14,838 nucleotides of DNA from Pseudomonadota bacterium (GTDB lineage: Bacteria; Desulfobacterota; Desulfobulbia; Desulfobulbales; SURF-16), in assembly GCA_030597865.1 (NCBI GenBank), contig JAUVQZ010000042.1:1-14838 (forward strand). Direction: 5' to 3'. Within the stretch, counting starts at the first letter, position 1. Each line of letters begins with the position of its first letter. This document shows, piece by piece, positions 6,282 to 13,777 of the stretch. The notes beneath the pieces were generated by a model that saw nothing but the letters and a program-made list of their open reading frames with translations, was not told the DNA's origin and searched no databases. The position numbers and the translations under genes are program-made.

Positions 6282-7441
6282 ATGATCTTTGGGATTTGAC
6301 AACCAACCCGGCTGGCTTCGCGCAGGAAATAGTCATCGGTCATGCCGGCGATGAAATCTACGGCAATGGCAGGGGCTGATGTATCAAGCATATATCCTTT
6401 ATCCATAAGCCCCAGCAACCTGGTATAGACCACCGAGCCATGGTCTTGCCCCTCGACCTCATCAACGTATTTCTCAAACAAGGATGAGAAACACAGCTCC
6501 ACCCTTGTTTTATCGGGCTTAATGGCCTTATTCAAATAAATATTTTGATAGTTGAATGCCTTTAACTCCTGGAGGGCCTCGGAAACCCGTTCAGAAAAAG
6601 CCAACTCTGCCGCGCAACCATGGGCAATGAGATCAGCAACCAATCGGTGAACAATGGTGCCATTGGTCCTGCCCAGCACCTGTTGACAGTGGGCCGGAAT
6701 ATCATCACGGCTGATCAGTTTTAACTCAATGGCATCCTCTATATCCCTGCCAATATAGCTTAAGGTATCAGCAAGCCGGACCAGGCAACCCTCCATGGTC
6801 ATGGGCCGTAGTTTGGCGCTCTTGTCATTGCCCTTGACCGTTATTTTCCCATCCAACTCAGCAAAGGATAGCGATCCCTGGGGGCTGATCCTCCTATTAT
6901 GAACCTCACCGTCATGGCAGAGGATGCCGTCTAAGACCTGGACGGTGAGATTACAGCCCCGGCCATGATTTTCCAGATGTTCAAGGGAACGGACAGACTG
7001 GAGGTTATGCTGGAAGGAGGCCAGGCCATACCGGCGGCTTAATTCGTCTAAAATTGCCTCGCCATCATGACCAAAGGGAGGATGACCGATGTCATGGCCC
7101 AGGGCAATGGCCTCGGTGAGATCCTCATTAAGGGCAAAGACCCGGGCCAGGGTCCTGGCGATCTTGGAGACCAGCTGGACATGGAGAACCCGGTGGGTGA
7201 TATGATCATTTTTCACCAGGTAAAAGACCTGGGTCTTGTCAATATAACGGGTGTAGGCCCGGGAGTGGAGGATCCTGTCCGCATCAACGGCAAAGGAGGT
7301 CCGGTGCCCCTCCCTGCTTTCCAGATGCCGGCGAATAGCGGTGCTGCTCAGGGTCCCATGGGGGGAGAAAAATTGTTCCTCCCGCCTTTCAAGGCCCTTT
7401 TTTATGGCAATAAGCTGCTCTTCGACCATGGTCCCATCCAT
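6278..7441 (-). CDS. dgt: dGTPase-like HD-domain deoxynucleoside triphosphate triphosphohydrolase
   Basis: Hydrolyses dNTPs (classically dGTP) to the deoxynucleoside and triphosphate, which trims nucleotide pools. The 387-residue form has the family N-terminus (RTSFAVDADRILHSRAYTRYIDKTQVF, about 48-74). The metal-binding HD residues follow: His83 in THRVLH, His116-Asp117 in GHDIGHPPFGHDGE, and Asp224 in RLADTLSYIGRDIED. A C-terminal helical region completes it. The open frame continues up to an ATG at 7537, adding 32 residues of low-complexity, Ser/Lys/Arg-rich sequence. I prefer 7441 because AAGGTGG sits 6 bases before it and the extra segment is largely encoded by a dispersed repeat (7434-7475 and neighbours). 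It is upstream of and coupled to the CLC gene. True substrate range is unknown: the short dgt-like enzymes often act on several dNTPs. Confidence 0.88.
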   Translation of the reverse strand: MDGTMVEEQLIAIKKGLERREEQFFSPHGTLSSTAIRRHLESREGHRTSFAVDADRILHSRAYTRYIDKTQVFYLVKNDHITHRVLHVQLVSKIARTLARVFALNEDLTEAIALGHDIGHPPFGHDGEAILDELSRRYGLASFQHNLQSVRSLEHLENHGRGCNLTVQVLDGILCHDGEVHNRRISPQGSLSFAELDGKITVKGNDKSAKLRPMTMEGCLVRLADTLSYIGRDIEDAIELKLISRDDIPAHCQQVLGRTNGTIVHRLVADLIAHGCAAELAFSERVSEALQELKAFNYQNIYLNKAIKPDKTRVELCFSSLFEKYVDEVEGQDHGSVVYTRLLGLMDKGYMLDTSAPAIAVDFIAGMTDDYFLREASRVGCQIPKII

Positions 7442-7475
7442 TAAAGGCCACCTTGAATTCTTGCTTTTTCGTCCA
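7434..7475 (-). repeat. Dispersed 42-bp repeat, copy 2
   Basis: On the minus strand it matches 818-859 at 38 of 42 positions, with the shared 9-mer CGCAGAGAT present again at 7500-7508 after 24 intervening bases. This copy contains the AAGGTGG Shine-Dalgarno-like sequence and the ATG (7441) used as the preferred dgt start. A weaker third relative may lie at 479-497 (CACCTTGAAT shared). Confidence 0.75.
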
Positions 7476-7906
7476 GTGGACTTGCTCGACCGTGCAACGA
7501 TCTCTGCGCCCAGCTGATCTTCAAACAAAAAATCCATCCAGTCAAGACATCCTAAATATTACAAAGAGGTACTTGTACCATAAGGCCCAGGGGAGAAGAA
7601 GCCTTTTATAACTGCCCCCAAAAGAGGAGCTACCCACTTAAAATCAAAAAAGTTTTTACTGACGGCCTGAACCATTTTATTGTATTATTTTTCAAGCTTT
7701 TTTATCGTAAAGGGAGCTTTCCTCATCTTTTTTGCTTATTGCTTTGGGGATTAAAGAGTTAAAATTATCGGCATAGTTCCGAATTGCTCGAACACCCTTG
7801 ATTACTTATCCCCCGAAACAATATGCAATAAACACATTAAAGCTTTTATACTTCTCCTGCCTCCATGCGAGGCGGCAAACCATACTTCCTGACATGGAGA
7901 AAAATC
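7476..7906. other. Divergent intergenic region between dgt and the aldolase gene
   Basis: Mostly AT-rich, with T-runs around 7690-7735. It should hold promoters for both flanking genes. Nothing coding is recognisable apart from the possible 32-residue N-terminal extension of dgt (7442-7537). A small hairpin, GCCTC-CATGC-GAGGC, lies at 7859-7873 in the presumed aldolase leader. No riboswitch that I can recognise is present. Confidence 0.45.
7847..7852 (+). promoter_or_regulatory. Possible -10 box of the aldolase gene
   Basis: TATACT matches the sigma-70 -10 hexamer at 5 of 6 positions, 54 bases upstream of the start codon. The expected -35 position has no good hexamer, so the call is weak. 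Confidence 0.28.
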
Positions 7907-9187
7907 ATGGCATCCAGCACCGATTTTGACAAAGCCCTGGCCGTTGGCCGGCCACCCAATATCCGCAAACTCTTTCCCAACTCCCGGGCCCTGATTGTCA
8001 GCGGCAAGTATATCGACCTTGCCCTGCAGGCCAAGGGCAAGGCCATGACCATTGCCGCCAATGGCCGTAATAATTTCATCATCCGTGGCGTCCTCATGGC
8101 AGCGCAAAGGGCCAATGCCGCCATCATCATCGAGATTGCCCGCTCAGAGGGCGGCGCCAAGGCCTACTGTCCGACCAATTACTGGAACATCGCCCGCCAG
8201 GTGGATCAGGCCATGAACGAACTGGCCATCACCGTACCAGTGGCCATCCATGCCGACCATTACGGGATCAAGAACGGGGCTGACATCCCCTTTGCCAAAC
8301 AGGAGATCCCCACCCTCTTTGAGGCGGGCATTACCTCCATCGCCATTGATGCCTCCCACATGATGGATGACAAGAACCTCCTTGCCAACCTGGAGCTCAA
8401 CCAGTTCATCCCTGACTGGGCCGGGCTGGAGACGGAAATAGGCGAGATTAAAGGCTCGGAAGGGCTGTCAGCCCCTCCAGAGGCCGTTTTACTCATTGCC
8501 GGCCTCAATGCCCATAATATCTTTCCCAACTGGATCGCCATCAACAACGGCACCACCCACGGCATCGAGGCCAGCGGCCAGGGCATCCAGGTTGACCTCA
8601 CCTCTGAAATCCATGGGGCCCTGGCCAAGTATAATGTTAACGGCGCCCAACACGGTACCTCGGGTAACAGCTCTGAACGCCTCAGGGAGATTGCTGAAAA
8701 GACCAGCACCACCAAGGCCAATGTGGCAACGGCCCTGCAGATGCTCTCCTGGGGCCTGGAGGTCAATGATTACGGCAATGCCATCTTAAATGATGACGGC
8801 AGCTTTAAGAAGGTCAAGGGAGAGGGGGTCAGCGCAGAGATGTGGCAGGAGATGGTGGACCATGCCGCCTCCCAGGGGTGGAACAGCGGCGGTTACAAGA
8901 ACCTGAACCTCGCCTTTGAAAACAGGTTTATGGGACAACCCACACCTATCAGGGAAAGGATGTGTAAACGGGTGGAAGATTTCGTCCACAACCTGCTCAG
9001 CAACGTCTTTAATGCCCAGGACAGTGGTGATTTCTGCATCGATGCCATTATCAGGGCCGGTTCCCATGATCCAGGCCCCAAGGCCAGCCAGATTGAAGAT
9101 GTCTCAGAGTGGACAACGGAGAAGATCATTGCCAAGGCAGCCCTTCTTGACACGGACAAAGGCCCGGAAGGCGATTTTGACGATTAA
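7907..9187 (+). CDS. fba: Class II fructose-bisphosphate aldolase, long form
   Basis: Zn-dependent aldolase interconverting fructose 1,6-bisphosphate with dihydroxyacetone phosphate and glyceraldehyde 3-phosphate in glycolysis/gluconeogenesis. The 426 residues carry AIHADHYG (113-120; catalytic Asp117 and Zn ligand His118), the Glu-rich GLETEIGEIKG (173-183) with a metal-site glutamate, and NGTTHG (214-219, Zn ligand His218). QHGTSGNS (248-255; His249) and a substrate-loop LEVND (284-288) follow. It is longer than the usual 280-360 residues, mainly through a C-terminal helical extension from about 300. The ATG at 7907 follows TGGAGA at 6 bases; an upstream ATG at 7865 lacks such a site. It ends 281 bases before convergent lpxC, with a shared strong terminator. 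A related ketose-bisphosphate (tagatose) substrate cannot be excluded. Confidence 0.9.
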   Translation: MASSTDFDKALAVGRPPNIRKLFPNSRALIVSGKYIDLALQAKGKAMTIAANGRNNFIIRGVLMAAQRANAAIIIEIARSEGGAKAYCPTNYWNIARQVDQAMNELAITVPVAIHADHYGIKNGADIPFAKQEIPTLFEAGITSIAIDASHMMDDKNLLANLELNQFIPDWAGLETEIGEIKGSEGLSAPPEAVLLIAGLNAHNIFPNWIAINNGTTHGIEASGQGIQVDLTSEIHGALAKYNVNGAQHGTSGNSSERLREIAEKTSTTKANVATALQMLSWGLEVNDYGNAILNDDGSFKKVKGEGVSAEMWQEMVDHAASQGWNSGGYKNLNLAFENRFMGQPTPIRERMCKRVEDFVHNLLSNVFNAQDSGDFCIDAIIRAGSHDPGPKASQIEDVSEWTTEKIIAKAALLDTDKGPEGDFDD

Positions 9188-9254
9188 TATCTGCCCGCTT
9201 GACAGGCAAGGTGGTGGCCAAACTGCATATTCGCCCTGCTGACCCGCAGCGCCA

Positions 9255-9296
9255 CGCAGTGGCCATACCCAGCATGTCGCCCTTATGAGAATGCTG
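9255..9296 (+). pseudogene. lpxC internal fragment, inverted partial duplicate
   Basis: This 42-base stretch equals the lpxC coding sequence at 9631-9672 read on the opposite strand, with 40 of 42 bases identical. It stays in the lpxC reading frame: R-S-G-H-T-Q-H-V-A-L-M-R-M-L, against LpxC residues 257-270, so both differences change an amino acid (G258S, F266L). A stop codon lies 15 bases past it (9312-9314) and another upstream at 9240-9242, so it makes no protein. Weaker similarity may extend a few bases on each side with small gaps (for example CGCC before it, GCC and AAC after it). Confidence 0.8.
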
Positions 9297-9398
9297 TTGC
9301 CGGCAACGCCTTAGCCTTTCGCAATCTCTTCACCTGACCGGGGCGACGCAAATCTTCCCCCAAAGGGCTGGGTTTGCAGGCCAGGCCGGACAAACCAA

Positions 9399-9441
9399 AA
9401 AATAAAAGCCCTGGAGGAAGATCCTCCAGGGCTTTTATTTT
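9399..9441. terminator. Bidirectional rho-independent terminator between fba and lpxC
   Basis: A perfect 20-bp stem with an AGA loop (9419-9421). The core GCCCTGGAGGA pairs with TCCTCCAGGGC, and flanking A/T runs give U-rich tails in both directions. It is placed to end both the aldolase transcript (plus) and the lpxC transcript (minus), whose stop codon is 27 bases away. Confidence 0.93.
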
Positions 9442-9468
9442 GTCAATTTTCAGGGCTTAGCCGGGACA

Positions 9469-10440
9469 TCAGCAGGCGATCTTGGCAGGGTGAAAGCCAG
9501 GGACCGGCGGCAGCAGAAAGGGCAAAACCATTTCACCGGCGGCCCTGGTGGCCATCCTCATTTTATCCAGTACGCTTTCCTGACCATCCTCACTACGCTT
9601 GACAAGCTCCCAGCAATCGGGGTTATTGGCCAGCATTCTCATAAAGGCGACATGCTGGGTATGGCCACCGCGGCAGGCGATGACATGGCCCAGGAGGGGA
9701 CAACCAAGCAGGGCAAAGTCACCCACCAGATCAAGGATCTTATGGCGGGCAAACTCATCGGCAAAGCGCAGACCCTCGGTATTAACAATGCCATCCCTAT
9801 CAATGACAACGGCATTTTCCAGGGAGCCGCCCAGGGCCTTGCCGTTCGCACGCAAATACTCGACCTGCTCAAGGAAACCAAATGTGCGGGCTGCGGCGAT
9901 CTCCTTGACAAAGGAGTCTCGATCAACATTAACCGTATAGGACTGACTCTGAATCACCGGATGATCAAACTGAACCTTACTGGTGACCTTGAAACCATCA
10001 AAGGGTTTGATGTGAATCTCGGTATCACCGGATCTAAAGGTCATCTCCTTGGTGATTTTCATCATCAGCCGGCTGACCTTCTGCTCCTTTCTGTTTTTCT
10101 TCAAAAGCTGAACAAAGGGACCGGCGCTGCCATCCATGATGGGCAACTCGTCGCTATTGAGCTCCACCAGGACATTATCGATCTCAAGACCGCAAAGGGC
10201 AGCGAGAAGATGCTCTGTGGTGCCCACAAAGATATCATCCTTTGACAGGGTGGTTGCCAGGGCAGTGTCACTCACCCGGCGCATGGAGGCGCGGACAATG
10301 GCGTCCTTACCCAGATCAACCCGTTTGAAACGAATACCGGTATTGGCTGCCGCCGGCTTTACCACCATCTTCACGGGCTTACCGCTATGCAGGCCAACGC
10401 CGGCAAATGAAATTTCTTTTTTAATAGTGTGTTGCCACAT
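9469..10440 (-). CDS. lpxC: UDP-3-O-acyl-N-acetylglucosamine deacetylase
   Basis: Zn-dependent cytoplasmic deacetylase that carries out the committed step of lipid A synthesis. The 323 residues show the start motif TIKKEISFAGVGLHSG, then TTEHLLAAL (Glu76 and Zn ligand His77). The second zinc motif is RHKILDLVGD (His233, Asp237), and the catalytic-His segment RGGHTQH (His260) comes last. Length fits the family (about 300-330). The C-terminal tail after Leu270 is about 53 residues and is unlike the E. coli FtsH-degron tail. The leader has only a loose purine-rich site (AGAAAGA) before the ATG. It is last in the minus-strand order waaA-lpxK-lpxC, separated from lpxK by 212 bases that could hold its own promoter. 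Codons for residues 257-270 are duplicated in inverse orientation at 9255-9296. Confidence 0.95.
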   Translation of the reverse strand: MWQHTIKKEISFAGVGLHSGKPVKMVVKPAAANTGIRFKRVDLGKDAIVRASMRRVSDTALATTLSKDDIFVGTTEHLLAALCGLEIDNVLVELNSDELPIMDGSAGPFVQLLKKNRKEQKVSRLMMKITKEMTFRSGDTEIHIKPFDGFKVTSKVQFDHPVIQSQSYTVNVDRDSFVKEIAAARTFGFLEQVEYLRANGKALGGSLENAVVIDRDGIVNTEGLRFADEFARHKILDLVGDFALLGCPLLGHVIACRGGHTQHVAFMRMLANNPDCWELVKRSEDGQESVLDKMRMATRAAGEMVLPFLLPPVPGFHPAKIAC

Positions 10441-10508
10441 TCTTTCTTTTCTCGTCTATAGATGAACGCCCAAGGGGCATGTAAACTCAACCTCAGCCCT
10501 AGATAAAT

Positions 10509-10525
10509 TGCACTATCTATGCCAA
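10509..10525 (-). promoter_or_regulatory. Sigma-54-like -24/-12 element upstream of lpxC
   Basis: Read on the minus strand, TTGGCA and GTGCA place the GG and GC dinucleotides exactly 10 bases apart, as sigma-54 promoters require. The match to TTGGCACG-N4-TTGCA is partial, with three changed positions. It lies about 70 bases before the lpxC ATG. Chance occurrence is quite possible. Confidence 0.25.
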
Positions 10526-10610
10526 GAAGAAAAGAAACCCTCAAAGAAGAGGAAAAACACGATAACTCAAGAGGTTACCAGCACCAAAACCACAAACAAC
10601 CCCCTGTGGC

Positions 10611-10646
10611 AAAAAACACACACAGCCCCGACAACCCTTTAGGCTG
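10611..10646 (-). terminator. Weak terminator-like hairpin after lpxK
   Basis: On the minus strand CAGCC pairs with GGCTG over a 14-base loop (10623-10646), followed by TGTGTG and a six-T run (10611-10616). A larger CTGTGGC/GCCACAG pair (10604-10610 with 10657-10663) encloses it and overlaps the lpxK stop codon. It could attenuate transcription from lpxK into lpxC. Confidence 0.3.
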
Positions 10647-10652
10647 AGGACT

Positions 10653-11723
10653 TTACGCCACAGTGAGACGCTGCTGGACAAAGTCATCAAAACCCTCTTC
10701 CATCACCATCTCCATGCCCAGGGCAAAGATGGGGATGTCACCTGCAACCCCTCCTATCTTGACCAGATCCTTTTCCGTGGTGACCAGGGCCGCAACCTGG
10801 GCCGTCCCCTTATAGGCCTCAACCAGGGCGGCAATCTGCTTGCCGGTATAGCGATGGTGATCCGGATAGACAGTGACCCCGCTTACGACCATACCGGCCT
10901 GCTTAAGACTCTTTTCAAAATAAGCGGGTTGCGCCAAGCCGCAGAAGGCGTCAACCCTTTGCCCGGCCAGGGTTGACAAGGCACACTCCACGCCCTGGCC
11001 ATCAATGAGACGAGTGGGCAGATACTCACTGAAAAAAACAGGGGTCCCTGGAAAACGCCTTTCCAGGCCACGGCGAAGCGCCTCCGCACGTTTTTTGTTC
11101 CCTTCATCAACACAGGTCAGGACAAAACAATGGGCCCGGGCCAGGGCAGAGAGGGGCTCCCGCATATCGCCACCGGGAAAGACCCTGTTATTGCCAAGGA
11201 AACTGTCCACCTTAAAAAGAACAATATCAAGGTCGCGCTGCACGGCAAGGTGCTGAAAACCATCATCAAGAAGGACCAGGCCAGCCCCCAGCCTCTCAAC
11301 CCCATAATATCCGGCCAGGGCTCTTTTCCTGGCCGTGATAACCGGCACTTCGGGCAAAAGGCTGGCCATCAGGTATGGCTCGTCGCCGGCCTGCTCCACA
11401 TCGAGCAGGATCGACCTGCCATCGCTGACCACATTTACCTTGCCTGCCGCCTTGCCGCGATATCCCCGGCTGACAATGGCGACATGATGGGCAGCCAACA
11501 ACCGGGCAAGATAGATCACCATGGGGGTCTTACCGGTGCCACCCATGGTGAGATTACCGACACTGACCACCGGCACCCCCAGGCCATGACTGGCCAAGAC
11601 CCCTTTCCGGTACAGGCTTGCACGCATGGCCATCACAGCCCCATAAAGAGGGGCAAAGGGCCGGCCAATGGTAAAAAGAGGATTCAAACGGAGATCCCGG
11701 GGTTTTTCTTTTTGTATGCTCAT
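10653..11723 (-). CDS. lpxK: Tetraacyldisaccharide 4'-kinase
   Basis: Inner-membrane-associated kinase that phosphorylates the 4' position of the lipid A disaccharide, making lipid IVA. The 356 residues start with the family's membrane-anchoring segment (LYGAVMAMRASLYRKGVL, about 26-43). The Walker A loop GNLTMGGTGKTP (56-67), SRGYRG (85-90) and the Walker B-like LLDDGFQHL (151-159) follow, then FPGGDMREP (about 182-190). All fit LpxK at usual length. The ATG lies 8 bases after the waaA stop, and its GGGAG overlaps the end of that gap, so the two are clearly co-transcribed. The GGGAG is unusually close to the ATG; coupling to waaA may help initiation. Confidence 0.95.
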   Translation of the reverse strand: MSIQKEKPRDLRLNPLFTIGRPFAPLYGAVMAMRASLYRKGVLASHGLGVPVVSVGNLTMGGTGKTPMVIYLARLLAAHHVAIVSRGYRGKAAGKVNVVSDGRSILLDVEQAGDEPYLMASLLPEVPVITARKRALAGYYGVERLGAGLVLLDDGFQHLAVQRDLDIVLFKVDSFLGNNRVFPGGDMREPLSALARAHCFVLTCVDEGNKKRAEALRRGLERRFPGTPVFFSEYLPTRLIDGQGVECALSTLAGQRVDAFCGLAQPAYFEKSLKQAGMVVSGVTVYPDHHRYTGKQIAALVEAYKGTAQVAALVTTEKDLVKIGGVAGDIPIFALGMEMVMEEGFDDFVQQRLTVA

Positions 11724-11731
11724 ACTCCCTG

Positions 11732-13024
11732 CTACCTGAAAAGTGTTGCTATAACCTTAAGATGACGATCCGTGACCCCCTGCCTCTCTTCGACAAAAGC
11801 ACGGGCTTGCTGGCCGAATTTGTCACGACCGGCCTGATCGGCCACAAGGACTTGCAGCGCCTGACAGAGATCATCCACATCCACCACCTGCCTGGCCGCC
11901 TCCTCCGCCAACATTTCACTCACGATGTCGGCAAAATCCTCCATATGGGGGCCAAAAAGCACCGGCCTACCAAAGGCTGCCGGTTCCAGAGGGTTGTGCC
12001 CCCCAAAGGGCACCAGACTCCCCCCAACGAAAACCAGGTCTGCCTGTTGATAAAAATCCACCAACTCCCCCATAGTGTCGACAATGAGCAGGTCCTTGTC
12101 ATCCCAGGCCGCCCCCCTATCACTGCGGCACACCACAGAGAAGCCAAGCCCCCTGTAGAGGGCGGCAATCTCTGGACCTCTGTCGATATTGCGGGGGGCA
12201 ATAACCAGAAAGAGCCCAGGGAACTCCTGGCGCAGCTTAACAAAACAGGCGGACAGGATTGCCTCCTCACCCGGGTGGGTGGAGCCTGCCACAATAATTG
12301 TTTTTCCTGTTGGCAGAACCAGGGGAGCCTTGTCCTTACTGCGCGGCGACGTATAGCTGGGCAGGGCCGCATCGATCTTCAGGTTGCCAAGACCGCATAC
12401 CTTAGCAGGGGCAATACCAAGGGCCACCATCTTCTCAACATCGGCGGCGGTCTGCATACTCAAGACCTGAAAAGAGTCAAAAAGGGGGGCAAAGAAAAAG
12501 GCAAAGCGCTGATAACGGCCAAATGACGCCTCTGAGATCCTGCCATTAACCAGGATGGCCGGTGTCCCTGCCTGCTTAAGAGTTGCCAGCAGATTGGGCC
12601 AAAAATCGGTCTCCACCTGGACAAAGAGATCCGGCTGTACCCTTTTGACAAAATGGCGAACCACCCAGAAATGGTCAAGGGGAAAATCCAAGAACAGGTC
12701 CACCACATCGGCAAGCACCTCGCTGCGATACTGGGCACCGCTCCGGGTGGAGGTGGAGAGGAAAATTTGGGCGTCCGGGTAACTCTTGCGCAGGCCGCGC
12801 ACCAGTGATACAACGGAGGACACCTCGCCCACGGAGAGGGCATGCACCCATATCCGCCTCCCTCCAACGGGCAAGCTGGACACCTGCCCGGCCAGGCCCC
12901 TTCCCAGGCGGGCCAGAATACGACCCCGATAGCGTGGGGTGGCGGCAACAAAAAAGGCCAAAGGCAGCCCGAGCACCACGATCCCCAGGTGCTGCAAAGC
13001 ATTATAGATCAAGCGAATCAACAA
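11732..13024 (-). CDS. waaA: 3-deoxy-D-manno-octulosonic acid (Kdo) transferase
   Basis: Adds Kdo from CMP-Kdo to lipid IVA, the start of the LPS core; a GT-B fold glycosyltransferase (family GT30) held at the inner membrane. The 430 residues have an N-terminal hydrophobic anchor (about 12-28). The catalytic-base segment VHALSVGEV (Glu67) follows, then VETDFWPNL (137-145), GRISEAS, VAGSTHPGEE (245-254) and the GGSLVPFGGHNPLEP donor-site motif (334-348). No ATG is available near the N-terminus; the frame opens with tandem TTG codons at 13024 and 13021, behind a loose AGGA. The start codon shares one base with the ATG of divergent rsmE, so promoters must lie inside coding sequence. Whether it is mono- or bifunctional cannot be told from sequence. 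Confidence 0.95.
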   Translation of the reverse strand: MLIRLIYNALQHLGIVVLGLPLAFFVAATPRYRGRILARLGRGLAGQVSSLPVGGRRIWVHALSVGEVSSVVSLVRGLRKSYPDAQIFLSTSTRSGAQYRSEVLADVVDLFLDFPLDHFWVVRHFVKRVQPDLFVQVETDFWPNLLATLKQAGTPAILVNGRISEASFGRYQRFAFFFAPLFDSFQVLSMQTAADVEKMVALGIAPAKVCGLGNLKIDAALPSYTSPRSKDKAPLVLPTGKTIIVAGSTHPGEEAILSACFVKLRQEFPGLFLVIAPRNIDRGPEIAALYRGLGFSVVCRSDRGAAWDDKDLLIVDTMGELVDFYQQADLVFVGGSLVPFGGHNPLEPAAFGRPVLFGPHMEDFADIVSEMLAEEAARQVVDVDDLCQALQVLVADQAGRDKFGQQARAFVEERQGVTDRHLKVIATLFR

Positions 13025-13758
13025 TGAATATTATCCTGTTTGATAGAGATGAAATTAACGGCAGCACCGTTCTGCTCAGCGGTCATCGGGCCGAGCATAT
13101 CATCAACGTTTTAAAAAGCAATCCGGGCGACCCCCTGAGGACCGGGATCATTAACGGCCCGACCGGCATTTCCACTGTCCAGCAGACCTCTGGCACAACA
13201 GTGGAGTTACTCCTTGGCGCACATACAACTGCGCCAACGCCCCCCCCTGTTGATATCGTTCTGGCCCTGCCCCGCCCCATCATGCTGAAGAGGGTCCTGG
13301 CCCAGGTGGCAACCTTTGGCATTGGCCGCCTCTTTCTCATCAACTCCAACCGGGTGGAAAAAAGTTTTTTCTCCGCCTCTCTCCTTGGGGAGGACAAGAT
13401 ACGGCAGAGGCTGCTGGCCGGTCTTGAACAGGCCGGCGACACCCTCCTTCCCCAGGTCTCCATCCATAAACGCTTCCGCCCCTTTGCCGAAGACGTCCTG
13501 CCGAAAATGGCCACGGATTATCAGGAGATGATCTTGGCCCACCCCGGCTGCCAATTCAACCTTGGCGAACTTCTGCCCCCACCCCTAAAGGGCCGCATAC
13601 TCCTGATCATCGGTCCGGAGGGGGGCTGGATTGACTTTGAGGTCTCCCTCCTCCATGGCCATGGAGTACGCCCCTTTCACCTTGGCCCCCGCATACTCCG
13701 GGTGGACAGTGTCATCCCATCCCTGCTTGGTCAGCTAGACCTACTGCGCCGTCTGTAA
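13024..13758 (+). CDS. rsmE: 16S rRNA (uracil-1498-N3)-methyltransferase
   Basis: SPOUT-class SAM-dependent enzyme that methylates U1498 of 16S rRNA in the 30S subunit. The 244 residues begin with a PUA-like domain (about 1-70, LSGHRAEHIINVLKS). The trefoil-knot domain follows: ALPRPIMLKRVLAQVATFG (81-99), INSNRVEKS, IIGPEGGW (195-202) and the knot motif HLGPRILRVDS (219-229). The last motif is usually RILR-T-E-T-A; here it is RILR-V-D-S-V, a conservative drift. The open frame extends further upstream, but the protein similarity starts at ATG 13024, so I use that. The Shine-Dalgarno is weak. It is the only plus-strand gene in this stretch, divergent from waaA by a shared base and convergent with murJ by 19 bases. 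Confidence 0.93.
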   Translation: MNIILFDRDEINGSTVLLSGHRAEHIINVLKSNPGDPLRTGIINGPTGISTVQQTSGTTVELLLGAHTTAPTPPPVDIVLALPRPIMLKRVLAQVATFGIGRLFLINSNRVEKSFFSASLLGEDKIRQRLLAGLEQAGDTLLPQVSIHKRFRPFAEDVLPKMATDYQEMILAHPGCQFNLGELLPPPLKGRILLIIGPEGGWIDFEVSLLHGHGVRPFHLGPRILRVDSVIPSLLGQLDLLRRL

Positions 13759-13777
13759 CAGCTTACCAGGCAGGCCC

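Noticed and set aside
9490..10245. 251-residue plus-strand frame opposite lpxC
   Set aside because: Antisense shadow of a clear lpxC; no domain, no ribosome site.
11762..12526. 254-residue plus-strand frame opposite waaA
   Set aside because: Antisense shadow of waaA; composition not protein-like.
12805..13023. Upstream extension of the rsmE frame
   Set aside because: Pro/Arg-rich antisense of waaA; RsmE similarity begins at the ATG at 13024.
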